Assembly (NCBI GenBank): GCA_947311845.1
Contig: CAMZMU010000035.1
Span: 3,432,532 to 3,496,531, forward strand
From: Poa pratensis
Lineage: Eukaryota; Streptophyta; Magnoliopsida; Poales; Poaceae
DNA: 64,000 bases
Direction of reading: 5' to 3'
Shown one piece after another: positions 12,215 through 23,911 of this stretch (positions within the stretch are counted from its first letter, which is position 1; every line of letters begins with the position of its first letter). Made by a program: the position numbers and the translations under genes. Under the pieces are notes generated by a model that searched no databases, was not told where the DNA came from, and saw nothing but the letters and a program-made list of their open reading frames with translations.

Positions 12215-14331
12215 AATCTCGTCCCAAGATTCCTAAGTGGGTACTACGAGAGTGCAAGGTTAGGGGGTTTGATGCTCCTTCGTCTTCCGAGGTTGTTGAT
12301 TCTCAACTGAGGTCTCCTTGTTGATATGGCATCGGATTTCTTCTGGAAGGCTTTTGGTTTCTGCTGAAGGGGTTGTCCTGAAGGTTGATGCTGAACAGCG
12401 TTCTTGTTGAGTTGACTTCAAATACTCCAGAGTTAGGGCGCAATGGACAGCTTGCCAAAACTCCCTAATAACACTAGCGTATGTCTTCCCCCCTTAAAAA
12501 GGGGCCTTGAAGGGTGGCTGTTGAAGGTATAAGTTGTTGCCGACTTCAATATGTTGTTTTTCTTGGGTATTACGGCGATCTTTGCCTTGGTCGTAGCTCC
12601 GCGGTGCTTGCGGTTGGTGTAGACACCTGTCCAGATATTGCCGTCTTGAGGGGTTAGCAGTTAAATACCCGCCACCAGTTTTCAAGCCTTACAGGGGTGT
12701 CAGGTCCGTAGACTTGACTCTCCCCGATTTTTCTTAAAGAGTCAAAAGGTTGTTACAATCTACTAAAGGCATCTAACTTGCTTAGTGTGTTGTCAACAGC
12801 AACAGTCTTCGGGATTTTCGTCGTTCTTGGCGGCTTGTTGGGTGTGATGTCTTCTATTTAGTCGACCTTCTGTTTAGTTGGCAAACAAAGTTGTTGATGA
12901 CTTCCTTGGTTCTTGGAATTCATGATGCTTCACACTATCCTTCAGAGGTTGGTTCTATCTTAGTTAGCCTAAAAGGTTAGTGAAGGTAATGCTTGGTATC
13001 AGCCTCTAGTCGGGGTGAGTTGAGTTAATAAGGTTAGCACTTAGAAGACACTGACGATACTAGCTTTGTGGTACACCTTCACGTAGACGATCTTCAGGGC
13101 TGGTTGTCTTCTTTGTTGCTGATGATGATCTCATTAGTACGTCATGGCTTGAGGGCTTCACAAAACTTTCAAAAAGTAGTGGCTCATATAGATCTCCGAG
13201 TCCTCCTTGTTGCCATCTGCAAGTGAGACTTCCTTTGGCACTTCTGCTTGGTTTGTAGGTCTTGAGGAGGTTAGATTGCAACAAGACCAACCGGGGTTAG
13301 ATGTTACTCTAAAGTTAGATACGTTAAGTTAGTGATGGTATACTCGTATTTTGAAAAGTTAATTAAACTAGGCAAGGCTCGTCGCATCACGAGGATGGGC
13401 TTTCTCGGGGTGGTCTTCTGTATCAGGTGCGGTTAAAAGCTCTCACGTGCCAAAGTTTAGATCAGAGGCAAAACATGACAGAGAGGTTTTCTAAACCAGT
13501 GTTGAAATGCAACACGATGCATCTAACACTTAAAGGGCCAAAAGGTATTTTGTGCAGAGGCAGAAGGATGTTTTAACAAAAGGGAAGTAGGTGCATAATA
13601 TGTGTTGCCGACAAGGCGTGCTTGCGAAACATACCAGAAAACAACACACCAACAACCAACACACAAACAAGACACCCACAAGCAAAAAGTATACCAGCAA
13701 AACAGCACACGAAACACCTATAGTACCAAAAGGGCACTAGAAATCGTGAGGGTCGGGTAATTCAACCAAGGATTATATCCTACCTTATCCTATGGGTTTT
13801 GGTGTCGCCCGATTGCTGAAGTCCTCATGTCTTCACCTTAGGTTCCCGCCAGAAAGTTTGAGATTCTTGAAGTTGTTGATGGAGTAACATTGTTGAGGTC
13901 GAGTCGAGGGATGCCAGGTGATCTGGTACTCTGGTCTTGCATTCTACACATTCCAAAGTATTTGGGGGTCCTGCCTTTGCTGTCGTCGATGAGCTTGGTC
14001 TTGCAGACTGTGCATCTGAGAGCTCCTTGATGCATTGTAACTTCTTGATAAAGAAATTCTTCGTCTAGGTGCTAGCTACTTAGGTCTCACTTGGGCTCCT
14101 CGTCAAGTCTAAACAAGTTTTGAATAGGGACAAGAGAGTAGAGAAAACTCTTTTGAAAACACTTGAAATTAGAGAGCTAAGATTCAAGAAATTTTTGAGA
14201 ATAGGTGAGGAGTGGAAACCATACTAGGCTTACCTTGAAGAAAATAGATTTCTGTAGAAATAAGTTTTAGCAAAAATATTTTCTTCCTAAGCTAACGACC
14301 ATGCTAACTAAGGTCTCCTAAGGTCAACGAT

Positions 14332-14344
14332 GGCTCTGATACCA
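14332..14344 (-). other. Primer-binding site (initiator tRNA-Met) of the LARD-like element
   Basis: On the - strand this reads TGGTATCAGAGCC, complementary to the 3' end of plant initiator tRNA-Met. It lies four bases inside the right LTR. Confidence 0.85.
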
Positions 14345-14348
14345 AGTC

Positions 14349-17300
14349 TGTGAGGACCCCTCAGATTTACCAGTCCGAGGTGCCCACGTTATGTAAACAG
14401 ATCACGATCCCAATGATCAGTGCATCGCGATCACATAACCAACATGGTATACAGAGTTACATCATCCAACTCGATTAGTACAAGACTTACATAAAAGGTG
14501 GTCACACGACCAAGTCTGCAACCATCGTCACGCAGGACGGAATTAACTACGATATAGCGGAAGCTTTTGGCTAGCGCCGGCCCTCGTCACAACCGGACGC
14601 ATTCCCACAGAGCAGTTGACCGGTGACACTCAGTTGGCGTAGTCGTCGGCGTTCTTCTCCTCCTCGCCGTACATCTCCTCGTTGTAATCTGGACATTGGA
14701 ATATCCAGGGACACAGCCATGAGTACAATTATGTACTCGCAAGACCACCACCAGGATTAAGTTTTCATGGTAATGCAATAAAAGCGTTTTCGAAAACTGG
14801 GTTAACTGCTATATATGACTATAGGGCTTAATTTTCGCAAACGATGCTTTTAGACATCGAGAATACAACATCTCTATATCTTTGTTGAAAAAGGCATTTG
14901 GAGATATATTTCTCCTTCTTTTAGAAATGGCAGAAGCCATTTCCATGTTTGAAAACACTTTTGTAAAACTTTTTCAAAACACTAGGATAGGGATGGCCCT
15001 TTTTCCTTTCCGGGTTCCGACTGGTTGACTCCCCGAGACCAACCATCTTTTCCCAAAATCCGTACCTCCCAGGTACCTCCTTGATGCCTCCTTTCTCCTT
15101 TGCCGAAAACAGTTTCTTTTTAAAACATAAAATGCCCATACGCCTAGATCGGTGGCCTTTCCAACCGTCCATGACCGCGGACACGGCTATTCGAATAGTT
15201 TTACACTCTGCAGAGGTGGTACACTTTCACCACAAGATTCGGATGGTCTGCCGTGGATCAACCACGGACTGTACAGAGACAGCATGCACACATCAGACGG
15301 CCGATCCTAACTTCCACTATGTCAGCGCTAGTATAAGAATATCCTCTTCGAGTGGGTTTGTTCTCCCCGGCACCGAGTGAGCTAGCCGTATCGATCCGGT
15401 TTCCCCTAGTCTCACACCGCCATGACAGGAGACCCACCGTTGCTTCCCGGTGGCACACGCAGTCCACACTTTGTATGCCCATATCCAGCATTCGGTTCCG
15501 GGGACTCTAACCCCTTCTAGCCCATTGAGGAGTATTCGAATACTAACACCAACAAGCTTCCGCTAAGCCCGTGCCCATTTTGGGTAATGTGGTTGTACGG
15601 GTTAATTGTTCAGTGCGGCCGCTAGGGCTGTACTTTGTTTTCAAAAACATCTCCACCTCCGACTGCTCCCAGCAGCTCGGGTTTTCACAAACTCTCCGAA
15701 TGCTCCCAGCACTTCGGGTTTTCATAAACATCTCCATTTGCTCCCAGCAACATGGGTTTTATAAAATACTTTCTCGCCGATCGCTCCCAGCGACTCGGGT
15801 TTTTCTTCTGAAAACATTTTACCAAAGACCAGGCTCCCATCCTATAGTCTTGGGATAAAGATATAAGGATATACTATCAGAAAATATAATTTTCTTGATG
15901 GCACCTTCAGTAGAAGGCTTCTCAAGTACAGATCTATTTTTATAAACCTATTATATACTAGTAGATATCTTTGGCCAAACAATATTTTATAAAATAGTTT
16001 TGGGTGGCCAAGTGCCACAGAGGAAATAAAACATGCATTATTTTATTTTGAAAACAAAACATGCTTTAATGAAATAATAGGATTTCAGTAGGGTATGGTG
16101 AGGTGGCTTGCCTTGCTTAACAAAGTGTCCCTGATCTGGTTCTGCTTCGTAGTCCTGTTCAGTTTCCACGTATTGTTCCTCCTCTTGTGGATCTAATGTA
16201 CCGGAAAATTAAACGTAGCTACCGTCAACTCTAAGAAGCGGGTTGACAACAATCTAAAGTACTTAAACAAGGCAGCAAGCATTTCAATACACAAACAACC
16301 TCTGGAGAAAATCTAAAACAAACCCTAAACACAAACAACCGAAAACAATCCATTAGAACAGGACTCTTTAATAATTAAGGGAATACCTGAGACAAAAGTA
16401 TCTTTAATAGTTAAGGAAATACTTCAGACAAAAGTATCTTATTATGCATGTACTAACACTAGCGCTTAGCACACTCACATGTAACCATGCTACTAACTCA
16501 AGAAACACCTACTACCAAGTAACTAAACAGCCAACAAAGATAACACCACTGTTCACGCCAGTTTAGGACTAAGAGCTCAAAAGGTGCACTTGACTTATTT
16601 AAAAAGACACTACAACAAGACCACTTCAACAATTAAACCCAACAATCACACACTAAATTACAGCACACCAATTCCTCCCACAACTTTGTTTCAAAAAAAC
16701 ATACACTCAACGACAGAAGGATCCTAAAACAAGTGTAACCTTTTTGGGTGAGGTGAATTAAATTTAGCACAAGAGTAGATTGTCCTAAAATGTATTTCAG
16801 ATGTTGAATAATGTTATAAATGGTTAAAATAAGGCTATGGACTTAATTTTTTTGTTAATCAAGCAAAGGCACACCATTTGCTTAAAAACAGGAATTTAAA
16901 ATAATAGTTTTACTAGTTGTAAAAGTCCTGTTTTGGAAAATAAATCACTACTCAAAGAATATAGCTCCTAAAAATAAATCATTCTACCACAGTACACCTA
17001 ATAACCATAGGAAGCTATGAAAATTGGATTTGCATCAAAAGCTATTTTTAACAATGAATTAAAAATCCTCAAATGGCTACTGGTGTTAAACTTAAACTTA
17101 ATAGAACTCTACTTTAACAATTCTCCTGCATGCAAGGTTAATTTCTAAAACAAGGTATTGATTTTCTCTTTCTGTAGAAATTGGATTCACTCAATTTGGA
17201 TAATCCTAGCTCAAAATATCCTAAAAATAGTAAAAACCCTACTTTCTACTAGATTAAATGTGCAGCACAAAATAAATTTTATTTTTCACCCCAACTGGCT

Positions 17301-19508
17301 CTGCATGTTTAAGAAAACATCAGAGCATCCACTAAAAATACTCCTAATGAACATGCACACACAGATCTACAACAAACTAATTAATCTAACCACAAACAAT
17401 TAACAGAAAACAGAAAAGAATAAAAGTTACGAAAAAAAATAAGACGGGCTGCGCATGGGCCGGATCTGGCCAAGGCCAGCGCAGATCTGGCCTGGCGGCG
17501 AGCGGGGCCGGCCCAAGTGCGCGCGCAGCGTGGCCCGCGCGTGAAATTCAAACGCGCGCGCGCCCTGCCGTCGTCTCCGACGCGCTCGCACGGCGAGCTC
17601 GCGGGCGGAGGAGAATGGCGACGGCGGCTGCTCACCTAGGGCTCGCGTCCGGCTGCGGGGGTGCTGGGGATCGGCGGAGGAGATGACGGCGGGCTCGGGG
17701 ACGGCTTCAGCTCCCGCAGGCGATGGCGGCGTCCATGGCGGCGGCGACCTCGAGCTTCTCGGGCGGGGATGGCAGCGGCGAGCTCGGGCGTCCTCTGGAC
17801 AAAATAAAGGGGGGAGTGGTTAGGTCTCGATGAGGGGATTCTCGGGGGCCAACAATGGCGGGGAATGGAGGAGGGGAACGGCGGCCACGGCTGTGTCTTG
17901 CTGGCGTCGACCTCGGCTTCCTCCGGCGGTCCCGAGCAGCAGGGGCCTCGGGGATGGGCTGGGCTTCGTGGGAGGGTGGTGGGGCGAGGTGTGCGGCCTC
18001 TGGGGGACAGAGGGGTGAATGGGGAGGCCGGGGTCGAGTTCTTGAGCAACTCACCCGATCTAGGGTTTTTAGGACAAGGAGGGCAGTGGGGGTGGCGTGG
18101 TGTGAGTTCAGTGGGGTGTTTGGGCGGTGGAGGTGTGGGCAGGGTGGTGCAGGTCGGGAGGGCGTGGCTTGGCCAGTAGGGAGAGGGGTGAGAGATGCTC
18201 CATTGGCCGGTTTTGGAAAAGAAGGGAGAGGAGTGGTGGAGAGGGGTGTTGAGGGGGTGACATGGGGGCCAGTGCTGACTAGGACAGGCCCACAGGTCAG
18301 AGGGGTGAGAGGGGTGGCTGCTGGAGTGGATGGGGGGGGGCTAGGTTAGCTGGGTTTAGGGTTTTAGATTAACACTATTTGGTTTTGTCTAATATTACTA
18401 ACAAATCTAAAAGTGATCACCACCATGAGCTAGGCCAACACTTGAGTGAGGTGACCTAATTGAGATGAAACAAGAGTGTGCAAAGCTAAAAGAAGAAAGA
18501 ATTGTGAAAACTACTCAAGTTGTGAAAAATGACCAAATGGTCACTGATTTGAGTAGGCCTACACACCTAGATGTTTAAGTGTTTAAACAAGGTGTCAAAA
18601 CTCAACCAAGGGTAGGTTTTGAAAATATAAGTGACATAGATCAATGTGGATGATTTGCATGTCAAAGATGGTTCATGGGTTGCTTAATGTGGAGCCCTAG
18701 ATTTGCTATGTGTTACTAAACATGAAGATCACCAAATTTAATTTGACCTTGCAAAAATTTGTATTTGAGTTACTATCAAAGGATGCCACCCTAGCTAATA
18801 AGTTCAAGCAAAGAAATGAGCTCACACCACCCAACCATAAATATATTGTTGGCTCATTAATGCACTTGCTCATTTTCAAGTCACCTAATTCAATCATAAT
18901 CAAAAAGGTTCACACAAACAAAGCAAATTGAACAAATAACCAAACTTGAGGATTAATCAAATATATACTTTGTGAGGTGGTGATCCATACAATAATGACA
19001 AGATTTTGAAGAAAGAAGGTTAGACCATTCCCTAGTAATAGTTTCCAAAGAAACATTGAATTAGGAGTTTTTGAAATAAGAGTTGCTAAGACTAGTAACA
19101 CATTAATCTCAAAATTAATTTAGGACTTATTATATGGTCCTTTATAGTGTTGCAAACATATAGCTTTTGGAAATAATTTTATTTCCTCAGATGAAAGGCC
19201 TTTGGGTAGATATTAAGATCAAAACATCAGGGAAAAAGAAATTGGGTAAAAATAAGATAGGAGAAGATTTATGGACGATTTTACTTGGCATTACTTTGAT
19301 CACAAGGGTCAAATTATAACTAGGTTGAGTTTCAAGGTTGATAACAAGAGAGGTCATTCACCTAATCACAAACCACATTAAGTCAAACTGAGAAATCATG
19401 AGTGAAACACAATAAATAAGCAAGACAAATCAAAAAGTTTTTGTTGGTCCTAAATTTTGGGTCTTTTGTAATTAAGTTTTCCTGGCTTCCAAAATTTGGG
19501 ACGTTACA
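14349..19508 (-). repeat. Right LTR (5' LTR) of the LARD-like element
   Basis: A 5160-bp repeat nearly identical to the left LTR (TGTGAGGACC ... GGACGTTACA). It has the same GC-rich island (about 17440-18360) and the same spurious open frames. It is followed directly by the TGTGG target-site duplication. Confidence 0.93.
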
Positions 19509-19513
19509 TGTGG

Positions 19514-20197
19514 TCGGCAGTGTATACATGTTCTATCCACCATAGAAATTGACCAGATGGCAGCGAGTCTCCTGTCAAAATCTTAATCCCACGGACAAAC
19601 ATGGCATTCCCAGTTGGAAACTCTGAAATACTGCTAACAGGATGAGCGACCGGACAGTACAAAATATTACAGTGGACGCCATCAGGTTACAGTGTTAATT
19701 TAGCGCATGCTAGTCTGTGATCATGCCTTTTTTGTTTTACTAGAAGTGTAACCATCCAAATTTTACAGTGAGTGCCATCAGGTTACAAAATTATTCAGGC
19801 AGTGTAACCATCCAAACTTTACAGAACTAACGGTGCTGGACACTGCCAGCAAGTTCGAGAGTTATTAATTTAAAGAAACTAGTCTTTATTTCTGAGAACC
19901 TGCCTTCTTTCTTCTTCTACTAGAAGCACCAGACGCGATGCATATTACTTCTGCTGCAGCTCATGCGAATAATGTTTCCACACCAGGAGCAATTACAAAT
20001 CCAGCTTTTTCACGAGATATTACTCAACTAACAATATATACGAATAATGTCTGATCACTAGCAGTGTTGCATGTTTTTGCATACAACTTCACAGGAGTCG
20101 GAAACACTTATTTAGTACTCACTAAAACTAAGACCATAACTTCAGCTTTCCAGGAGCTAAGCGCACCAGTTCATATAGTACATCACTCAACAATTTT
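19514..20197. other. Spacer downstream of LRK10-like copy 1, shared with 51950-52230
   Basis: No gene. It contains imperfect internal repeats around CATCAGGTTACA and GTAACCATCCAAA(T/C)TTTACAG. The part at about 19840-20020, including CTAGAAGCACCAG and AATGTTTCCACA, matches sequence downstream of F-box copy 3 at about 52060-52230. It probably holds the 3' UTR of the receptor kinase on the - strand. Confidence 0.45.
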
Positions 20198-22384
20198 TCA
20201 CTCATCCTCTTCAGAGATTGTGTTCAGCTCGGATGCCAATTGGTAAGAATCCTCAACATGGGTGTGCCATTCGTCACAGAAGAATGGCCTAGAAGGCATC
20301 TGCAGACTGTCAGCTCCACCTTCCAGCATCTCTGTCACCTCGCTCATTGTCGGACGATCCTGAGATCTCATCTGAATGCACCATAGTCCAACAATGCACA
20401 TCTTTTTCCCCAACTCATGCATGTCGTCAACAGGATATATCTCACCCACTGCTTGATCAGTTAGCTGGTCATATACCCATGAGGGATAGTAGGATTGGCT
20501 TGAGTGCGCCACATTTGGGTCAGCATTCCTTCTTCCTCCTGCCATCTCCAGCAGCAGCATCCCAAAGCTGTAAACGTCGGACTTTCTAGATATGACGCCA
20601 AAGCTCCGAGATATCATCTCAGGAGCTATGTACCCAATAGTACCCCGTAAGGCACTCAATGGCACAAAAGTATTTCCCCTTGGGTACAGTTTGGCGAGAC
20701 CGAAATCAGCAACTTTGGGGACAAAATTGCTATCAAGAAGGATGTTGTGGGGCTTGATATCAAAGTGTAGAATCTGCATCTCACACCCTTGATGAAGGTA
20801 GTCGATTCCCCTGGCAATTCCCAACGCAATCTCGTTGAGCTTATCCCAGGAGAAGGTCTTCTCTTCCTCTGACAAGAAGATATACTTGTCAAGGGAACTT
20901 CCAGGCATGTATTCATAAACCAGAGCCCTTCTCATTTCCTCTGAGCAGAACCCCACGAGACGGACCACATTGACATGGTGAATCCTACCGATGGTGGAGA
21001 CCTCACTGATAAAATCTTCTCCGTTACAGTTGGAACTACCCTCTAGCATCTTGACGGCCACATGGAGAACACCTGGGAGTAGCACACCCTTGTACACGGA
21101 GCCGTAGCCACCTTGGCCCAACTTGTCTCTGAAATGGCTTGTGATTGCGGTGATGTCACTGTAGGCGTACCTTATCGGGCCGAGCATTTGCTGCATCCGG
21201 AGGAACTTCCGACGGAATCGATTGTTATTCTTGTTTTCCAGTACATGTAGGCGAGGAAAATCAACACAGCCAGCGGTGCCAACACGAACCTGCATAGCAC
21301 TACATAAACCAGTTTATATAGAGTTTGGTGGGTATATGCATGCGCAGATGCGGTGCTGAAGAAACTGCAGCTAAGAGCACAAAGTTCTAAATTACCAGCA
21401 AGCATCTTCACAGCCCAGATGGCGATTAGTATGCATACAGAGACAATATCAGGATCAGTTAATCCCCATGTGCAGGCCCAAAAATTTTCATCAAACGCAA
21501 GAATGTAAACATATTCCCGGATGTTCCCTCGCAAATCACCGAACACACTGCAATACCATCCGATGAGACAATAAAGTAACGAAAGAGGAGATCAGCAGTT
21601 TTGGATAAGACGCCAGGTATATACTCTTATTTACAGGCAACAAACAAAAGCACTCTATACAGATATCAAAATCCTGAACTTACCGAAAATCGAGTACTAG
21701 GCAATCTTTGATGCTCATAGGACCTCCAAAAGGAAATTGAACAGCAAATCCACTCTTCATGGATTTCATAACATCCACATAACTTGCATTTTCTAGCTCA
21801 TAAGCATGACCATGCCAAGGTCGAGGAGTCATGGCCAAGTAACCACAAGAAGGCTCGAGATACTCCATAGAATTAGATCCATAACCAGTTAACATGTAAA
21901 CATAAGTATCGTTGGTGCTCAGGCAAGCAACAGGCATGTACATACCATGGTCCTTCAGTTCCTGAGAACATTTAAGAAAGCAAGCCTGGTTAGTTGAATA
22001 CGGTGCCAATTCGACTTCCATGTGGCGTTGATATGATAGATAGGGAGGCCGATTCCACCGAGGTAGAGGGCAGCTGTTGTGTAAATCCAACTCGGCATCG
22101 ACGACCCAGAAGTAAGAATCGGTGTAGTTGATGGAAGACACATAGTATGTTGCATTGTCGATGCGAATTGTAGCTGTGCTATCACTGCAAACTAGCTCAT
22201 AAGATAGATAACCACACCCAGGTGGATCACTTGCCCGACGCAATGGGTGCGAGACGTATCCAAGAGGGCCGCATGAGAAGGAAGGACAATCAGGCCGATG
22301 ATGCCGCCCTTCGGCCTGGTCTGTAGCAAGAACTGCCACCACAAACAAGACAGTGTAGGCCATGAGAGCAGTGGGCATCGTCAT
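20198..22384 (-). CDS. LRK10-like (GUB_WAK/WAK-associated type) receptor kinase, frame broken once
   Basis: Membrane receptor-like kinase of the LRK10-like family (relatives of the wheat Lr10-linked kinase). Exon 1 (22384-21684, ATG at 22384) encodes a signal peptide of about 25 residues and a cysteine-rich GUB_WAK-type ectodomain. Exon 2 (21547-21396) encodes the end of the ectodomain. Exon 3 (21299-20198) begins with the membrane helix (FVLAPLAVLIFLAYMYWKTR) and encodes the kinase: GQGGYGSVYKG loop, VAVKML lysine, HFDIKPHN catalytic loop (HFD in place of HRD, normal for this family), DFG and IAPE. All splice phases agree. However, the membrane-helix frame and the kinase frame differ by one base near 21220, where a GTCGG(A)AAGTTC-type site seems to have lost a nucleotide. 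As given, translation would stop at about 21172. It is a fresh pseudogene or a sequence error. Confidence 0.78.
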
Positions 22385-23286
22385 GGCAGACTGGTTCAGA
22401 GAAGCATGGATGACTGACCAAATGGCTGCCAATGGTAAAAAGGAGGGTCGTTACATGCCAGCTAGTGGCTCTACGTGACTATGATGTTGCTCACCGGAGA
22501 CTTGGCTACTTGCTGCCAATCAAAGCGCTCTCAAAAAAAAAAAATTTGGGTAGCTCAATAGCGAACAACTGGCTCGTCTAAGTGATGAAGCCAAATAGGA
22601 ATGCACTACCAGCAGACTGGAAACTATGCATACCAGCTACAGACTCTGCGTGATTGTGATGTCTTTGGACTAATATAAGAACAGTCAAAGTGCATTCTGG
22701 TCCAATTCTATCGGTCTCCAAGGTGTGGAATCCAACAGCATACGTTTTAACAAATTAGAGTACCAAGATATATACATGTATAATTACAGGATATATGTAC
22801 ATCAGTCACTCACCTAGCATGAATTGGCTATGAATTGTGTCCATGGGGAATCACGAGTTTACTTTAGAGGTTTGGAATTCTATCAGAGTACTAGTACATG
22901 ATAAAACAATACTCCCTCTGTTCACTTTCGTAAGGCATTTTAGACATTTCAATATGGACTAGATTCGTATCAAAATGAGTGAATCTGTACAATAAATGTG
23001 TCTAGATACATGTATTTTTAGAAAAAGCTAAAAGGTCTTATAAAATTGAACGGATGGAGTATAAATGAGTGGTGAAACGGCTTGAATGGTCTAACCAGTG
23101 ATAGAACTACAGAAGTTTCTGAGCCCCAGAAACGTATGGCAGAGGTTTCAGTGGCAGCTGGAATTCCTGCCCAGGCATGTAACTATCATGACAAGACCCA
23201 CCCCAATCCTCATCAGAGGTTAAAGAATATAGCCATTTTTGTACTCCTGGTTTTCTCTTCTTTCATCTTCAATTCCAATACATCCC
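22385..23286. promoter_or_regulatory. Shared upstream region between two divergent LRK10-like genes
   Basis: The two LRK10-like genes start head to head, about 0.9 kb apart. This stretch should hold both promoters and leaders. The only clear structure is a Stowaway MITE at 22912-23059. I could not identify a convincing TATA box for either gene. The promoter role is inferred from position. Confidence 0.4.
22912..23059. mobile_element. Stowaway MITE
   Basis: A 148-bp element with terminal inverted repeats CTCCCTCTGTTC... and ...GAACGGATGGAG, flanked by TA duplications (22910-22911 and 23060-23061). These are the hallmarks of Tc1/mariner-derived Stowaway MITEs. Non-coding. Confidence 0.85.
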
Positions 23287-23765
23287 ATGGACTTGCATAA
23301 ACTTCTTGTTACGCTTCTGTTGCTACCCCTCCTCACCTATCAAACCTATGTGGCCGGAGCATCGGATGATGAAGATTTCTCCAAAAAAATGTTCTTCACA
23401 CAGATGCAGCAAACATGGGCAAGAGATTCGGTACCCATTCCGCCTTTCAACCCACCCACCATCATGCGGCGCACCTGGCATGCAATTATCCTGCTCCGGG
23501 GATGACATAATCCTGGACCACCATGTTCTTGGATCCTGCAAAGTGACTGCGATCTACTACAGGCACCGCGTCATCAACGTAATCCCGCTGGTGGAACCAT
23601 GGACACAATGCCCACTTCAGAAGCTCGCCACAGCAAACTTAGAAACTGATGTGTACGAACAATCTCAATCACCAGAAGTTACGACCCTGGTACGTTGTTC
23701 AAGAGATTTCATACAAGTAGATCAAAATAGTATAGTTGGTTCAGCCTCTTGTCTGAGAAACAACA
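23287..23765 (+). pseudogene. LRK10-like pseudogene copy 2, exon 1 first part
   Basis: The ATG at 23287 opens a hydrophobic signal peptide (MDLHKLLVTLLLLPLLTYQT). The frame is lost in a run of seven A's near 23386-23392. In the next frame comes a typical cysteine-rich GUB_WAK ectodomain (CSSHRCSKHG, IRYPFRL, CGAPGMQLSC) down to SCLRN. There the Copia element is inserted at the CAACA target site (23761-23765). The gene resumes at 28516. In all it is split into four pieces by two retrotransposons and carries at least three frameshifts, so no functional kinase can be made. Confidence 0.85.
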
Positions 23766-23904
23766 TGTTGACACATGATGAGGATTTGAGAATTTTCTGG
23801 AACTCACTCATCCCTTCATTCCTCCACACAAAGATATACAGGTGAGGGGTATTTTACATTTCGACCATCATAACACACACATTTACAACCTAACCCTCAC
23901 AACA
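23766..23904 (-). repeat. Left LTR (3' LTR) of the Copia element
   Basis: A 139-bp direct repeat, TGTTGACACATGATG ... CCTCACAACA. It matches the right LTR except for T/C near position 11 and A/G in the CACACA(A/G)AG segment. Preceded by the target duplication CAACA. Confidence 0.93.
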
Positions 23905-23911
23905 CTCCCCC

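Larger units (their letters stand above)
12196..14348 (-). other. Non-coding interior of the LARD-like element
   Basis: The 2.15 kb between the LTRs has no open frame longer than about 76 codons and no protease, reverse transcriptase or integrase motif. The only recognisable signals are the polypurine tract at 12196-12214, a second copy of it at 12485-12499, and the primer-binding site at 14332-14344. It presumably carries packaging or dimerisation signals, as proposed for LARDs; that is inference. Confidence 0.75.
7037..19508 (-). mobile_element. LARD-like non-autonomous LTR retrotransposon
   Basis: A complete 12.47-kb element bounded by 5-bp target-site duplications TGTGG (7032-7036 and 19509-19513). 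Two nearly identical direct repeats of about 5.16 kb flank a 2.15-kb interior. On the - strand the element begins TGTAACGTCCC and ends GGTCC(T/C)(T/C)ACA. A primer-binding site for initiator tRNA-Met (TGGTATCAGAGCC) lies 4 nt inside the right LTR. A polypurine tract lies against the left LTR, so the orientation is minus. No gag or pol frame is present, so it must rely on proteins from another element. Very long LTRs with a non-coding interior match the LARD class described in barley and relatives (established knowledge). Family membership was not tested. Confidence 0.93.
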
